NCBI RefSeq assembly: GCF_013408095.1
Contig: NZ_JACBZF010000001.1
Location: forward strand, 62,001-126,000
DNA from: Novosphingobium marinum
GTDB lineage: Bacteria; Pseudomonadota; Alphaproteobacteria; Sphingomonadales; Sphingomonadaceae
DNA length: 64,000 bases
Direction of reading: 5' to 3'
Shown: piece after piece, positions 43,847 to 53,579 of the stretch
Position numbering within the stretch: the first letter of the stretch is position 1
Layout of the letters: each line of letters begins with the position of its first letter
Made by a program: the position numbers and the translations under genes
The notes under the pieces: generated by a model
The model's input: the letters and a program-made list of their open reading frames with translations, nothing else
Databases searched by the model: none
Told to the model about the DNA's origin: nothing

Positions 43847-43873
43847 GAACATTTCGGCACGTGTAAGGTTCCC
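43847..43873. promoter_or_regulatory. near-symmetric bidirectional EcfG-type promoter
   Basis: Plus strand: GGAAC (43847-43851) - 16 bp - GGTT (43868-43871), toward the sensor kinase. Minus strand: GGAAC (43873-43869) - 16 bp - TGTT (43852-43849), toward nepR-ecfG. Each differs from GGAAC-N16-CGTT by one base of the -10. The two promoters occupy the same 27 bp as an inverted repeat. Confidence 0.6.
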
Positions 43874-43956
43874 CTGCGGACGAAAGCTTGCCAAATGCAT
43901 GTGTCTTCGAGGCAACGCTGGTACGGATGCGACTCGGCGGGGAATACAGGGAGATC

Positions 43957-45633
43957 ATGGACAGGGCTCTCCTCTCTAGGGTCGAGAAGCAGGCATGGTT
44001 CCATCGCTATCCGCGTGGCTGGCCTTTCCTGCTTTTCGCCATTGCAGCGATCATCACCGCCGTAAGCGTCGTTTCCATCGAACGCGCCGATCGCCGTACC
44101 CGGCTCGTCGAACTGGACCGCAACCTAACCGAAATCGCATCCGGCCTGCAGAGACGGGCATCGGAAAACGTCGCTGCCCTGCGGGCCGCCGCCGCGCTTT
44201 TCTCCACTCGCGAAACCGTGACGAGCGAGGAATTCGAAGTTCTCGTAAACGATCTTCGGGCGTCGGGCGGCTCGCAAAGTTCGATGGGAATCGGATGGGC
44301 GAGGCGGCTGGGCGTGCTGGAAGTGCCGACTTTCGAGGTAGAACGGCGCGAGCGCGAGCAGGCCGACTTCATCGTCTTTCCCCGCCCGCAGCTCGATCAG
44401 GGTGTCGCCACTCCGATCGTCTTTCTTTCTCCCATGGACGAATGGAACCGCCGGGCGATCGGTTACGACATGTATTCCGAGCCGGTGCGGCGCGAGGCGA
44501 TGGATGCGGCGGTAAGGCTTGGACAGCCGGTCGCTTCGGGACGGGTGCATCTTGTCCAGGACAAGGATTCTCCCGGCTCGGCAGGTTTCCTCATCTACAT
44601 GCCGGTCTTCACCAACGTGGACGGGCAGCGCACGGTCAAGGGATTCGTCTACAGCCCGTTCCGCGCCGAGGAATTCGTCAACGCCGCTGCCGAGCTTTAC
44701 CGTGTTCGCGACGTGGAGGTCGCCTTGTACGACCGTAACAAGTCGCCCGAGAATCTCCTGGCCGTGCGGCGCGTCCCCGGAAGGAACGGAGCCACGCTCG
44801 ACCGGCGCATCGTCATCGGGCAGCGCGAGTGGATCATCTCCGCGACATCGAAGAGCACGGGCGCGCTGACGCCGCTTTCGCGCATCACCCTGATATTCGG
44901 GCTGATCGCGTCGGTCCTCGCGATGGCCCTGGGGTGGCTCATAACCAGCCGCGCCGCGGCGGACCGGCAGGTTCTGGAATGGCTTTCAAGGCAGTCTGCA
45001 ATCCGCAACTCGCTGACCCGCGAGCTGAACCACCGTGTCAAGAACACGCTTGCCAACGTGTTGTCGATCATCGCGCTCACCCGCCGCCGCGCCGACGGTC
45101 TCGACGATTTTGCCGAAAGCCTTTCGGCCAGGATCAGGGCCCTTTCGGCAACGCACGACTTGCTGTCCGAGAGCGACTGGAAGAATGCTCCCATCGATCA
45201 GATCGTCCATAGCGAACTGGCGCCCTACATGGAGGGGAGCGACAATCACGTCGAGATGAGCGGACCGGAGATCAGCCTCGCTCCGAACGACGCGCTTTCG
45301 CTCGGCCTTGCCATCCACGAGCTTGCGACCAACGCCGCCAAGTACGGCGCCCTGTCCGCACCTTACGGCAGGATCCACGTTCGCTGGAACCGGCTGTCGC
45401 CCGAAGTGGCGGAACTGCACTGGCGCGAGGAAGGCGGGCCGCCCGTGTGCCAGCCGGAAAAACGGGGTTTCGGTCGTGACTTGATCGAGAAGATCGTGGC
45501 GCACGAACTCCGTTCCGAAGTCGATCTGCAATTCAAGCCGGGGGGTGTTGAATGCACGCTGCAGATACCGATCCGGCACGCGACCGAATTCAGTCTCAGG
45601 AGCAATCGGCGAATGGGCGGCGAAGTGCCCTGA
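43957..45633 (+). CDS. CHASE-domain sensor histidine kinase, HWE/HisKA_2 family
   Basis: A 558-residue membrane sensor kinase: TM1 (about 21-41), a periplasmic CHASE-like domain (about 60-290), a second TM (about 305-330), then a phosphoacceptor helix with H359 (ELNHRVKNTLANVLSIIALTRRRA) and an ATPase domain (LGLAIHELATNAAKYGALS; LHWREEGGP, the HWE motif). Kinases of this class phosphorylate PhyR in the general stress response. Its position divergent from nepR-ecfG with a shared EcfG-type promoter supports that role. The start 43957 follows GGGAG; an upstream in-frame start (43888) would overlap little of known structure. Confidence 0.88.
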   Translation: MDRALLSRVEKQAWFHRYPRGWPFLLFAIAAIITAVSVVSIERADRRTRLVELDRNLTEIASGLQRRASENVAALRAAAALFSTRETVTSEEFEVLVNDLRASGGSQSSMGIGWARRLGVLEVPTFEVERREREQADFIVFPRPQLDQGVATPIVFLSPMDEWNRRAIGYDMYSEPVRREAMDAAVRLGQPVASGRVHLVQDKDSPGSAGFLIYMPVFTNVDGQRTVKGFVYSPFRAEEFVNAAAELYRVRDVEVALYDRNKSPENLLAVRRVPGRNGATLDRRIVIGQREWIISATSKSTGALTPLSRITLIFGLIASVLAMALGWLITSRAAADRQVLEWLSRQSAIRNSLTRELNHRVKNTLANVLSIIALTRRRADGLDDFAESLSARIRALSATHDLLSESDWKNAPIDQIVHSELAPYMEGSDNHVEMSGPEISLAPNDALSLGLAIHELATNAAKYGALSAPYGRIHVRWNRLSPEVAELHWREEGGPPVCQPEKRGFGRDLIEKIVAHELRSEVDLQFKPGGVECTLQIPIRHATEFSLRSNRRMGGEVP

Positions 45634-45746
45634 CGGCGCGACAGGAACCCTGAGGCGAATTGCGCAGATCGGGCATGCTGGCATATCCTGCCGCGCGGGG
45701 AATTCGTCCCCCGCTTCCCTTGCCGTCGTGCCAGCCCGGAAAGATC

Positions 45747-46667
45747 ATGTCGCGAACCCTTCCTGTCCTAGTCAATCGCCAGAGCAGCGCGATCGAGGGA
45801 GAGGATGACGAGGCTATCGTCCGAAGGATAGAGGATGCGATGGCCGGCGCCGGATGCGAGCCGAACGTGAGCATCGTCGACGGATGGGATTTCGATGCGG
45901 CCATCCGGGAACTGGGCCATGAACCTGTGGTCGTCGTCGCGGGGGGCGACGGCACGGTCGCGATGGCTGCGGGAGCTTTCGTGCACAGCCGTACGGCCGT
46001 CGCCATACTTCCGCTGGGCATGCGTAACCAGCTTGCCCGGCAACTGGAAATTCCCCTCGATCTAGAAGCGGCGGCACGTATCGCCTGCGAAGGGCAGAGG
46101 CGTCGCATAGACCTCGGCCTCGCGGGCACGCGCGTATTCGTTAACAGCGCCTCGTTCGGCATCTACGCCCGCTACGTCCGTCATCGCGACGACGGCAAGA
46201 AGCGTTCGTGGTTCGCATCGCTGGGAGCGATCCGGCATGCCCTGTCGAACATGCGCGAGCAGCGGTTCGCGCTGCGCATCGACGGGCGGTCCCAAACGCT
46301 TCGCACGCCCCTGCTTTTCATCGGCAACAACCAGTATTCCTTCGAACCCTGGCGCCTTGGCAAGCGGGAGGACATGATCGACGGCGCGCTTTCGCTTTAC
46401 GCGATCGCGGCGCAGCGCCCGGCCAGCCTGCTGGCATTCGTCGCGAAGGCCGTGATCGGGATCGCTACGCCCTCGCACGACTTCAAGGCCTTCATGATGG
46501 CCGAGCAGGTCGTGATCGAAGGCGATGGCTCCATCGAGGGGGTTTTCGACGGCGAGATCGAAAGGATGGCATTGCCGCTTACCCTGCGCACGATGCCCGC
46601 CGGCCTCGGTGTCGTGACGGCGCGCGAAGCCGTGCCCACCGAAAAGGCGCTCTCGCGGATTCACTGA
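45747..46667 (+). CDS. diacylglycerol kinase-like lipid kinase
   Basis: A 306-residue member of the DAGK/YegS/sphingosine-kinase-like family, with the nucleotide-binding GGDGT at 66-70 ([15 protein letters not shown]) and '[17 protein letters not shown]' in place of the usual LPxGTxNDxAR. It would phosphorylate a lipid or related alcohol using ATP at the membrane surface. The start 45747 (after GGAAAG) is preferred over an upstream one. The substrate is unclear; the altered G-M-R-N loop is an oddity. It lies 50 bp upstream of alaS. Confidence 0.82.
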   Translation: MSRTLPVLVNRQSSAIEGEDDEAIVRRIEDAMAGAGCEPNVSIVDGWDFDAAIRELGHEPVVVVAGGDGTVAMAAGAFVHSRTAVAILPLGMRNQLARQLEIPLDLEAAARIACEGQRRRIDLGLAGTRVFVNSASFGIYARYVRHRDDGKKRSWFASLGAIRHALSNMREQRFALRIDGRSQTLRTPLLFIGNNQYSFEPWRLGKREDMIDGALSLYAIAAQRPASLLAFVAKAVIGIATPSHDFKAFMMAEQVVIEGDGSIEGVFDGEIERMALPLTLRTMPAGLGVVTAREAVPTEKALSRIH

Positions 46668-46717
46668 ACGCGCCTTCGCGCTTGTCGCGCGCGCCCCGCT
46701 GGCTTATCGGCGCGTCC

Positions 46718-49378
46718 ATGAGTTCAACGAACGACATCCGCCGATCCTTCATCGACTATTTTGCGGCCAACGGGCACGAAGCGGTACCTTCGGCGCCGCT
46801 CGTTCCGTACAACGATCCCACGCTGATGTTCGTGAACGCCGGCATGGTGCCTTTCAAGAACGTCTTCACCGGGCTGGAGACGCGCAAGGCTTCGCGCGCG
46901 GCGTCCTCGCAGAAGTGCGTTCGTGCAGGCGGCAAGCACAACGATCTCGACAACGTGGGGTATACCGCCAGGCATCACACGTTCTTCGAGATGCTCGGAA
47001 ATTTCTCCTTCGGGGACTACTTCAAGGAAGAAGCGATCCATCACGCATGGACGCTCCTGACCGGCGAATGGGGGCTGGCCCCCGAGAAGCTCACCGCGAC
47101 GGTCTACCACACGGACGACGAGGCTTTCGACCTCTGGAAGAAGATCGCCGGCCTGCCGGAAGAGCGGATCATCCGCATCGCGACGAGCGACAACTTCTGG
47201 TCCATGGGCGACACCGGACCGTGCGGGCCGTGTTCGGAGGTCTTCTACGATCACGGCGATCACATCCCGGGCGGCCCGCCGGGAAGTCCGGACGAGGACG
47301 GCGACCGCTTCATCGAGATCTGGAACCTCGTCTTCATGCAGTACGAGAGCCATGCCGACGGATCGCGCACCGATCTTCCCAGGCCTTCGATCGATACCGG
47401 CATGGGCCTTGAACGCATCGCCGCGGTCCTCCAGGGCGAGCACGACAATTACGACACCGACACGTTCCGCTCCCTGATCGCCGCCTCGGAGGCCCTTACC
47501 GGCGTCGCGGCCGAGGGGCAAAACGGGGCCAGCCACCGTGTCATCGCCGATCACCTGCGCTCGACGAGCTTTCTGCTTGCCGACGGCGTGCTGCCGTCGA
47601 ACGAGGGGCGCGGATATGTCCTGCGACGCATCATGCGACGCGCCATGCGCCACGCTCACCTGCTGGGTGCCGAAGAGCCGTTGATGCATCGCCTCGTTCC
47701 GGCACTCGTCGGGGAAATGGGGCAGGCCTACCCCGAACTGGCGCGCGCGCAGGCGCTGGTCGAGGAAGTGCTCGAACGTGAAGAGACGCGTTTCCGCCAG
47801 ACGCTCGAAAAGGGGCTGAAACTTCTCGACGAGGCGGTTTCGGACTTGTCCGGTGGCGAAAAGCTCTCCGGCGAAACCGCGTTCCGTCTCTATGACACCT
47901 ACGGTTTCCCCTACGACCTTACCGAGGATGCCCTGCGCATGCGCGGTATCGGGGTCGACCGCGAGGGGTTCGACGAGGCGATGGCGCGGCAGAAGGCCGC
48001 GGCGCGCGCGGCCTGGAAGGGTTCCGGCGAGGCCGCTTCGGGCGAGATATGGTTCGACATCGCCGAGCGCGAAGGCGCCAGCGAATTCACCGGCTACACC
48101 GCGACGACCGGCGAGGGGCGGGTGGTCGCGCTCGTCGTCGACGGAAAGGAAGTCGAAAGCGCGGAAACAGGCCAGGACGTGCTGCTGCTGACCAACCAGA
48201 CGCCGTTCTATGGGGAAAGCGGCGGGCAGGTCGGAGATTCGGGCACCGTCACGGGACCGAACGGTCTGCGCATCGCCGTCTCGGACACCTCGAAGCCGCT
48301 CGGCAGGCTGCACGTGCATCACGGGCGCATCGACAGCGGCACGGTGGCGGTCGGGGAGACGGTGCACCTCGATGTCGACGCCGACCGTCGCGATGCAATC
48401 CGATCGAATCACTCGGCCACGCATCTCCTGCATGCGGCGCTGCGCAATCGCCTGGGCGGGCACGTGACGCAGAAGGGATCGCTGGTCGCAGCCGAACGCC
48501 TGCGCTTCGATTTCTCGCATCCTGCTGCCCTCAGCGACGAGGACATCGCCGCGATCGAGGCCGAGGTGAACGCAGAAATCCGCCACAACGAGCCTGTGCA
48601 GACCCGCCTCATGAGCCCGGACGATGCGATAGAAGCCGGGGCGATGGCCTTGTTCGGCGAAAAATACGGCGAGGAAGTGCGCGTCCTGTCGATGGGACGC
48701 ACCAACTGGAACGAGAGCGGACGAAATTACTCGGTCGAACTGTGCGGGGGCACGCACGTCAACGCGACGGGCGACATCGGTGTTTTCCGCATCGTGTCGG
48801 AAAGCGCGGTCAGCTCGGGCGTCAGGCGGATCGAAGCGCTCACCGGCGAGGGTGCGCGCCGGTGGCTGGTCGGTCGCGAGGATGCGCTGAAAGGCGCCGC
48901 GGCCACACTCAAGACCACACCCGAGGATGTCGGAGCGAGGGTCGCGGCATTGCTTGAGGAACGCAAGAAACTGGAACGCGAACTCGCCGAGGCGAAAAAG
49001 GCGCTGGCCCTTGGCGGCGGCGGCGCTGCAAGCGGTCCGGCGGACGAGGACGTGGGCGGTCTCACTTTCTCGGGACAGGTTATCGACGGGCTCGAAGCGA
49101 GGGAACTGCGCGGCCTGCTCGATCAGGCGAAGCAGCGCATGGGGTCCGGCGTGGCGGCGATCTGCGCCGTGAACGACGGAAAGGCGGCGTTCGCGGTTGC
49201 GGTTACGGACGATCTGACGGGACGCTTCAGCGCCGTCGATCTGGTTCGGGCCGGGGTGGCGGAACTCGGCGGGAAGGGCGGCGGCGGTCGCCCCGACATG
49301 GCACAGGGCGGAGGCCCCGACGGATCGAAGGGCGAGGCCGCACTCGATGCCGTCAGGGCAGCATTGAAAGCCGGATAG
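46718..49378 (+). CDS. alaS: alanine--tRNA ligase
   Basis: Full-length 886-residue alanyl-tRNA synthetase. The class II catalytic core begins '[46 protein letters not shown]'. The editing-domain zinc motif includes H565-x3-H569 ([12 protein letters not shown]) and C-x3-H (LCGGTHV). A coiled coil ([18 protein letters not shown]) and a Gly-rich C-Ala domain ending '[13 protein letters not shown]' complete it. ATG 46718 gives the standard N-terminus; longer readings are a shadow of the lipid kinase gene. Confidence 0.97.
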   Translation: MSSTNDIRRSFIDYFAANGHEAVPSAPLVPYNDPTLMFVNAGMVPFKNVFTGLETRKASRAASSQKCVRAGGKHNDLDNVGYTARHHTFFEMLGNFSFGDYFKEEAIHHAWTLLTGEWGLAPEKLTATVYHTDDEAFDLWKKIAGLPEERIIRIATSDNFWSMGDTGPCGPCSEVFYDHGDHIPGGPPGSPDEDGDRFIEIWNLVFMQYESHADGSRTDLPRPSIDTGMGLERIAAVLQGEHDNYDTDTFRSLIAASEALTGVAAEGQNGASHRVIADHLRSTSFLLADGVLPSNEGRGYVLRRIMRRAMRHAHLLGAEEPLMHRLVPALVGEMGQAYPELARAQALVEEVLEREETRFRQTLEKGLKLLDEAVSDLSGGEKLSGETAFRLYDTYGFPYDLTEDALRMRGIGVDREGFDEAMARQKAAARAAWKGSGEAASGEIWFDIAEREGASEFTGYTATTGEGRVVALVVDGKEVESAETGQDVLLLTNQTPFYGESGGQVGDSGTVTGPNGLRIAVSDTSKPLGRLHVHHGRIDSGTVAVGETVHLDVDADRRDAIRSNHSATHLLHAALRNRLGGHVTQKGSLVAAERLRFDFSHPAALSDEDIAAIEAEVNAEIRHNEPVQTRLMSPDDAIEAGAMALFGEKYGEEVRVLSMGRTNWNESGRNYSVELCGGTHVNATGDIGVFRIVSESAVSSGVRRIEALTGEGARRWLVGREDALKGAAATLKTTPEDVGARVAALLEERKKLERELAEAKKALALGGGGAASGPADEDVGGLTFSGQVIDGLEARELRGLLDQAKQRMGSGVAAICAVNDGKAAFAVAVTDDLTGRFSAVDLVRAGVAELGGKGGGGRPDMAQGGGPDGSKGEAALDAVRAALKAG

Positions 49379-49384
49379 CTACGG

Positions 49385-49555
49385 TCAGCGCCGCGCCGAC
49401 TTGCGGCGGATATCGCCTTGCGATCCGCGCGGCAGGTCCTTCATGTTGTGGTCGCTACGCTGGGGACTTTCGACCGAGCCGTGCTTCTCGCCAGTCTGGT
49501 CTTCGGGCGACTTGTTCGATCCGTCGCTCCGGTCTGCGGGGTTCCACTTTTCCAT
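49385..49555 (-). CDS. small hydrophilic protein (56 residues)
   Basis: A short gene of 56 codons. It has a strong AAAGGAG (49570-49564) 8 bp before ATG 49555 and ends just after the alaS stop on the opposite strand. The product is very hydrophilic, with Asp/Ser/Lys/Arg-rich sequence beginning MEKWNPADRSDGSNKSPED and a basic C-terminus (IRRKSARR). A possible EcfG-type promoter (GGAGC-N17-CGTT, 49610-49585) lies 30 bp upstream. I recognise no family. A stress-related role is a guess from the promoter alone. Confidence 0.6.
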   Translation of the reverse strand: MEKWNPADRSDGSNKSPEDQTGEKHGSVESPQRSDHNMKDLPRGSQGDIRRKSARR

Positions 49556-49584
49556 GGCATTATCTCCTTTCGTATCAGGAATAT

Positions 49585-49610
49585 AACGCCCGAAGAGCGG
49601 AACAGGCTCC
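49585..49610 (-). promoter_or_regulatory. possible EcfG-type promoter GGAGC-N17-CGTT
   Basis: On the minus strand, GGAGC (49610-49606), 17 bp, CGTT (49588-49585), one base off the GGAAC consensus. It sits between the KefB-like stop and the 56-residue gene. Confidence 0.35.
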
Positions 49611-49616
49611 CGTCCG

Positions 49617-51392
49617 TCAGCCGGTCCGTTCCGCGAGTGCGGCGGATTTGAGCTTGGGCTTGGCCTTCAGTTCGCCCTCCTTCATGATCTGGTCGCGCAA
49701 TTCGTCTCGCATTTCGTGGATCGAGGCGATGACCGGACCCATCGCGACGCCAAGATCGACGAGGACGGCTTCGGAAAGCTGGAGCGAGCTTTCCAGTGTC
49801 TCCGGCACTGCATGGCTTGCCCCGACGCGATAGAGTTCGGCGGCGTGTGTCGCGTCGCGGGCGCGTGCGATGATCGGCAGGTCGGGATGCTGGGCGCGCA
49901 GCTTCTTGACGACGCGCTGAGCCGCGATCGGCTCGTCCATCGTCAGGATGACGGCGGTGGCGTTGTCGATCCCCAGCCGGTCGAGCGCATTGCCATGCGC
50001 CGCGTCACCGAAGGCGACCGTGTACCCGCGCCGCAATCCGTCGGTAACGAGATCGGCGTCGCTGTCGATGGCGACGTAGGGCTGGTTGTGGCGGACCATC
50101 ATGTCGGCAACGAGCTGCCCGACGCGGCCGCAACCAATGATGATTGCCCGGCGCTTGCCGGCCTCTTCCTCGGGATCGGGCAGGTTCTCGACATTGTCCA
50201 CGCGCCGGGCGAGCCGTCGTCCGACCAGCGACAGGATCGGCGTGATGGTCAGGCCGATGGCCGTGACGATCTGCCAGAACTGCGCGGTTCCGGGCTGGAT
50301 GAGCTGGGCCGATGCCGCCGCGGTCAGCACGATGAGCGTCGTCTCGGAGGGACTGGACATCAGGATGCCGGTCTCGGTCGCGGTACCGCGCCTTGCGCCC
50401 ATCAGTCGCAGGAGTAGCCCGGTGACGGCCGCCTTGAGCAGCAGCACGCCCACGACCGCCGTGAGGATCGGCGTCAGGTTCTGCCAGACGACCTGAAGGT
50501 CGATGCTCATGCCGATTGTGATCAGGAATACCCCGAGCGCGAGGCCCTTGAACGGCTCGGTGATGTTCTCGACCTCGCCGTGGTATTCGGTCTCCGCGAT
50601 CAGTAGCCCCGCGATCAGCGCGCCGACGATCGGCGACAGCCCGACCGCCGCGGTTGCCAGCGCGGCGACGATCACGACCAGCAGGCTGGCAGCCAGGAAG
50701 AGTTCCGGGCTCTTGGTCCGGGCGGCCTGCGCGAACAGGCGGGGCAGGGCGAAGCGTCCGAACACGAGCAGCGCCAGCACGACCGCAAGACCATAAAGCA
50801 AGGTCTGCAGGAAGCTCCCCACACCCTCCTCGGCCGCATGGGGGGCAAGGGCGCCCAGCAGGAAGATGATCGGGACGATGGCGATGTCCTCGAACAGGAG
50901 CATCGCCAGCGCCGCCTTCCCGACAGGCGTGTTCGTGTTCGTGATCTTGAGCACGAGCGCGGTCGAGGAGAGCGCCAGCGCCAGTCCCAGCGCCATCGCA
51001 CCTACCAGCGGCTGCCCGATCGCTGCGAGAATGAAGGTGAGCGATGCGCCGAGCACGACCAGTTCGAGCGAGCCGAGCCCGAAGACGAGGCGCCGCATCT
51101 GCCACAGGCGGTCGAAGGAGAGCTCGAGCCCGATCGAGAACAGCAGCAATATGATCCCGAACTCGGCAAAGACGTCGAGCCCGTCCGGATCGGTGATCGT
51201 TATATGGGCCAGCCACGGGTAGTCGAATACCAGCCTGCCGAGACCGTACGGCCCTACCAGCAGGCCCACCAGGATGAAGCCGATGACCGGCGTGATGCGG
51301 AACCGGTTGAAGATCGGGATCACGAGACCCGCGGAGCCGAGGATGACGAGCGCGTCGGAAAGGACGGGGGAGTAGAGTTCGGTGGACGCCAT
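49617..51392 (-). CDS. monovalent cation:proton antiporter (CPA2, KefB/YbaL-like)
   Basis: A 591-residue CPA2 antiporter with about 12 TM helices ('PIFNRFRITPVIGFILVGLLVGPYGLG' first) in the N-terminal 390 residues, then a cytoplasmic Rossmann RCK/TrkA-N domain (RRAIIIGCGRVGQLVADMMVRHNQPYVAIDSD). It probably performs K+ or Na+/H+ exchange gated by nucleotide. The C-terminal 'SLQLSEAVLVDLGVAMGPVIASIHEMRDELRDQI' helix is as in YbaL-like proteins. The glutathione-gated KefF partner is absent. It is single on the minus strand. Confidence 0.9.
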   Translation of the reverse strand: MASTELYSPVLSDALVILGSAGLVIPIFNRFRITPVIGFILVGLLVGPYGLGRLVFDYPWLAHITITDPDGLDVFAEFGIILLLFSIGLELSFDRLWQMRRLVFGLGSLELVVLGASLTFILAAIGQPLVGAMALGLALALSSTALVLKITNTNTPVGKAALAMLLFEDIAIVPIIFLLGALAPHAAEEGVGSFLQTLLYGLAVVLALLVFGRFALPRLFAQAARTKSPELFLAASLLVVIVAALATAAVGLSPIVGALIAGLLIAETEYHGEVENITEPFKGLALGVFLITIGMSIDLQVVWQNLTPILTAVVGVLLLKAAVTGLLLRLMGARRGTATETGILMSSPSETTLIVLTAAASAQLIQPGTAQFWQIVTAIGLTITPILSLVGRRLARRVDNVENLPDPEEEAGKRRAIIIGCGRVGQLVADMMVRHNQPYVAIDSDADLVTDGLRRGYTVAFGDAAHGNALDRLGIDNATAVILTMDEPIAAQRVVKKLRAQHPDLPIIARARDATHAAELYRVGASHAVPETLESSLQLSEAVLVDLGVAMGPVIASIHEMRDELRDQIMKEGELKAKPKLKSAALAERTG

Positions 51393-51449
51393 GCACCGCC
51401 AACTATGGCATCCGGGGGGCGAATGTCACGGGCCTTCGGGCCCCGAACG

Positions 51450-51481
51450 AAAAAGGGCCGCCCGTTGGAGGGGCGGCCCTT
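51450..51481 (-). terminator. Rho-independent terminator of icd
   Basis: On the minus strand AAGGGCCGCCC / GGGCGGCCCTT forms an 11-bp stem with a 7-nt loop, followed by T5. It begins 21 bp after the icd stop. Confidence 0.9.
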
Positions 51482-51502
51482 CGATAACGGCGGTTTGCCG
51501 GC

Positions 51503-52723
51503 TTACTGCCAGTTGCCCATTTCCTTCTCGAGGTTCTGCACGATCGCCTCGAAGAACTGTTCGGTGGTCATCCAGTTCTGGTCGGGGCCGATGAGCAGGG
51601 CGAGGTCCTTGGTCATGTTGCCGTCCTCGACAGTCTCGATGCAGACGCGCTCGAGCGTTTCGGCGAAGCGCGTCACGTCGGGCGTCTCGTCGAACTTGCC
51701 GCGATAGGACAGGCCGCGCGTCCATGCGAAGATCGAGGCGATCGGGTTGGTCGAGGTCGCCTTGCCCTGCTGGTGCTGGCGGTAGTGGCGCGTCACCGTG
51801 CCGTGCGCCGCTTCGGCCTCCACCGTCTTGCCGTCGGGCGTCATCAGCACGGAGGTCATCAGGCCGAGCGAGCCGAACCCTTGCGCGACCGTATCGGACT
51901 GAACGTCGCCGTCGTAATTCTTGCAGGCCCAGACGAACTTGCCCGACCACTTGAGCGCCGAGGCGACCATGTCGTCGATCAGGCGGTGTTCGTAGCTGAT
52001 GCCGGCCTTCTCGAACCTGTCCTTGAACTCCGCGTCGTAGACTTCCTGGAACAGGTCCTTGAAGCGCCCGTCGTAGGCTTTCATGATCGTGTTCTTGGTC
52101 GACAGATAGACCGGCCAGCCGAGATTGAGGCCGTAGTTCATCGACGCGCGCGCGAAGTCGCGGATCGAATCGTCGAGGTTGTACATCGCCATCGCGACGC
52201 CCGAGGAGGGGAACTTGAAGACCTCGAGGTCCATCGATTCGCCGTTGTCGCCATCGAAGACGAGGCGCAGGGTGCCCGGGCCGGGGATCAGCGTGTCGGT
52301 GGCGCGGTACTGGTCTCCGAAAGCGTGACGGCCGACCACGATCGGGTCGGTCCAGCCGGGGACCAGGCGCGGAACGTTCTGGATCACGATCGGCTCGCGG
52401 AAGACGACGCCTCCCAGGATGTTGCGGATCGTCCCGTTGGGCGAGCGCCACATCTTCTTGAGATCGAATTCCTCCACACGCGCTTCGTCGGGCGTGATCG
52501 TCGCGCATTTAACGCCGACGCCATGCTCCTTGATCGCGTTGGCGGCATCGATGGTGATCTGGTCGTCGGTTTCGTCGCGCTTCTCGACCGAAAGGTCGTA
52601 ATACTTCAGGTCGACGTCGAGGTAGGGGAGGATCAGCCGCTCGCGAATCCATTCCCAGATAATCCGCGTCATTTCGTCGCCATCGAGTTCGACGACGGGG
52701 TTTTTCACGTTTATCTTCGCCAT
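51503..52723 (-). CDS. icd: isocitrate dehydrogenase (NADP+)
   Basis: A 406-residue homodimeric type II NADP-dependent isocitrate dehydrogenase, converting isocitrate to 2-oxoglutarate and CO2 in the TCA cycle. It shows the eukaryote-like start '[24 protein letters not shown]', the substrate loop '[19 protein letters not shown]', and the metal/NADP region '[44 protein letters not shown]'. ATG 52723 gives the family N-terminus. A sigma70-like promoter (52791-52764) precedes it and a clear terminator follows. Confidence 0.97.
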   Translation of the reverse strand: MAKINVKNPVVELDGDEMTRIIWEWIRERLILPYLDVDLKYYDLSVEKRDETDDQITIDAANAIKEHGVGVKCATITPDEARVEEFDLKKMWRSPNGTIRNILGGVVFREPIVIQNVPRLVPGWTDPIVVGRHAFGDQYRATDTLIPGPGTLRLVFDGDNGESMDLEVFKFPSSGVAMAMYNLDDSIRDFARASMNYGLNLGWPVYLSTKNTIMKAYDGRFKDLFQEVYDAEFKDRFEKAGISYEHRLIDDMVASALKWSGKFVWACKNYDGDVQSDTVAQGFGSLGLMTSVLMTPDGKTVEAEAAHGTVTRHYRQHQQGKATSTNPIASIFAWTRGLSYRGKFDETPDVTRFAETLERVCIETVEDGNMTKDLALLIGPDQNWMTTEQFFEAIVQNLEKEMGNWQ

Positions 52724-52763
52724 GTGCCTGGATTCTCCGCGCGGAAATTGGAAAGTCGCGCGC

Positions 52764-52791
52764 CTCTTAGCAAAGGCATTACGCTTGGCAA
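52764..52791 (-). promoter_or_regulatory. sigma70-like promoter for icd
   Basis: Minus strand TTGCCA (52791-52786), 16 bp, TAAGAG (52769-52764), about 40 bp upstream of the icd ATG. Confidence 0.45.
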
Positions 52792-52847
52792 GGCAAGCAG
52801 GCTTCGAACCGGAATCGAGCCTGGCCTGCCGCCCGCGACCCGGCAAA

Positions 52848-52874
52848 AGAAAAACCCGCCGGCTAGCGGCGGGT
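52848..52874 (-). terminator. Rho-independent terminator after tRNA-Val
   Basis: Minus strand ACCCGCCG / CGGCGGGT, 8-bp stem with a 5-nt loop, followed by a T-rich run. It starts 13 bp after the tRNA CCA end. Confidence 0.85.
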
Positions 52875-52886
52875 CCTGCTTTCCGA

Positions 52887-52961
52887 TGGTGGGCGTAGGA
52901 AGAGTTGAACTTCCGACCCCTGCGATGTCAACACAGTGCTCTACCACTGAGCTATACGCCC
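52887..52961 (-). tRNA. tRNA-Val (anticodon GAC)
   Basis: A 75-nt cloverleaf on the minus strand with CCA encoded. The acceptor is GGGCGTA/TACGCCC, the D-arm GCTC-AGTGGTA-GAGC, and the anticodon stem CTGTG/CGCAG with loop TTGACAT giving anticodon GAC. The T-arm is GGAAG-TTCAACT-CTTCC. It has its own promoter and terminator, so it is a single-gene unit. Confidence 0.96.
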
Positions 52962-53005
52962 GATCCAATCGGCAACGCCGGTGGCTGTGCCGCCGGCGGG
53001 AAGGC

Positions 53006-53034
53006 CATTTAGCGACGGCCCGCGTCCGATGCAA
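53006..53034 (-). promoter_or_regulatory. sigma70-like promoter for tRNA-Val
   Basis: Minus strand TTGCAT (53034-53029), 17 bp, TAAATG (53011-53006), ending 45 bp before the tRNA 5' end. Confidence 0.5.
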
Positions 53035-53057
53035 GCGGCTTCGTCGCGCTTCTCTCG

Positions 53058-53432
53058 TTAAACGTTGGCTTGCGCCGACTGGCCGAATACGCGCTGCACC
53101 TCGAGCACCAGATCGCGCAGGTGGAAGGGCTTGGAAAGCACCCTTGCCTGCGGTGCCTCGCGGCTCGCCTTGAGAGTGACAGCGGCGAATCCGGTGATGA
53201 ACATGACCTTCGTTCGCGGAGAGATTTCCGAGCAGCGCTGCGCCAGTTCGATGCCGTCCATTTCGGGCATGACGATGTCGGACAGGAGCAGATCGAAATG
53301 CTCCCGCTCGAGATGCGGCAGCGCCTCGGTCCCGCGATCGACGGCGACCACCGAGTAACCGGCGTTTTCCAGCGCGCGCGCAAGATAGGTGCGCATGGCT
53401 TCTTCGTCTTCTGCAAGGAGGATTCGAATCAT
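53058..53432 (-). CDS. cpdR: single-domain response regulator (CpdR)
   Basis: A 124-residue receiver-only protein: 'MIRILLAEDEEAMRTYLARALENAGYSVVAVD', phosphoacceptor D52 in 'LLLSDIVMPEMDGIELA', and Thr/Lys of 'ITGFAA' and 'SKPFHLRDLV'. The sequence closely matches alphaproteobacterial CpdR, the ClpXP adaptor controlled by CckA-ChpT phosphorelay during the cell cycle; dephosphorylated CpdR primes degradation of PdeA and others. It is divergent from an N-formylglutamate amidohydrolase gene. The upstream N-terminal reading in the same frame is a shadow of that gene. Confidence 0.92.
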   Translation of the reverse strand: MIRILLAEDEEAMRTYLARALENAGYSVVAVDRGTEALPHLEREHFDLLLSDIVMPEMDGIELAQRCSEISPRTKVMFITGFAAVTLKASREAPQARVLSKPFHLRDLVLEVQRVFGQSAQANV

Positions 53433-53579
53433 GACAGTCGTCCGGCTGCGTTGTGGTTCAGGCCGGCGGGCGGCGCTGGGCTCTGGCGACCCTATAGCGC
53501 CCAACCCGTTAAATTTGTGCGGACGCTGACCGCATGACCGGCTTTGACACAGTTGCGACAACGCGCCAGCAAGGTGCTC

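Noticed and set aside
46208..49378. Extended alaS frame of 1056 codons
   Set aside because: The first 170 codons overlap the lipid kinase in another frame; family N-terminus begins at 46718.
52711..53034. Minus-strand ORF '[23 protein letters not shown]'
   Set aside because: This is the well-known false translation across a tRNA gene (tRNA-Val here).
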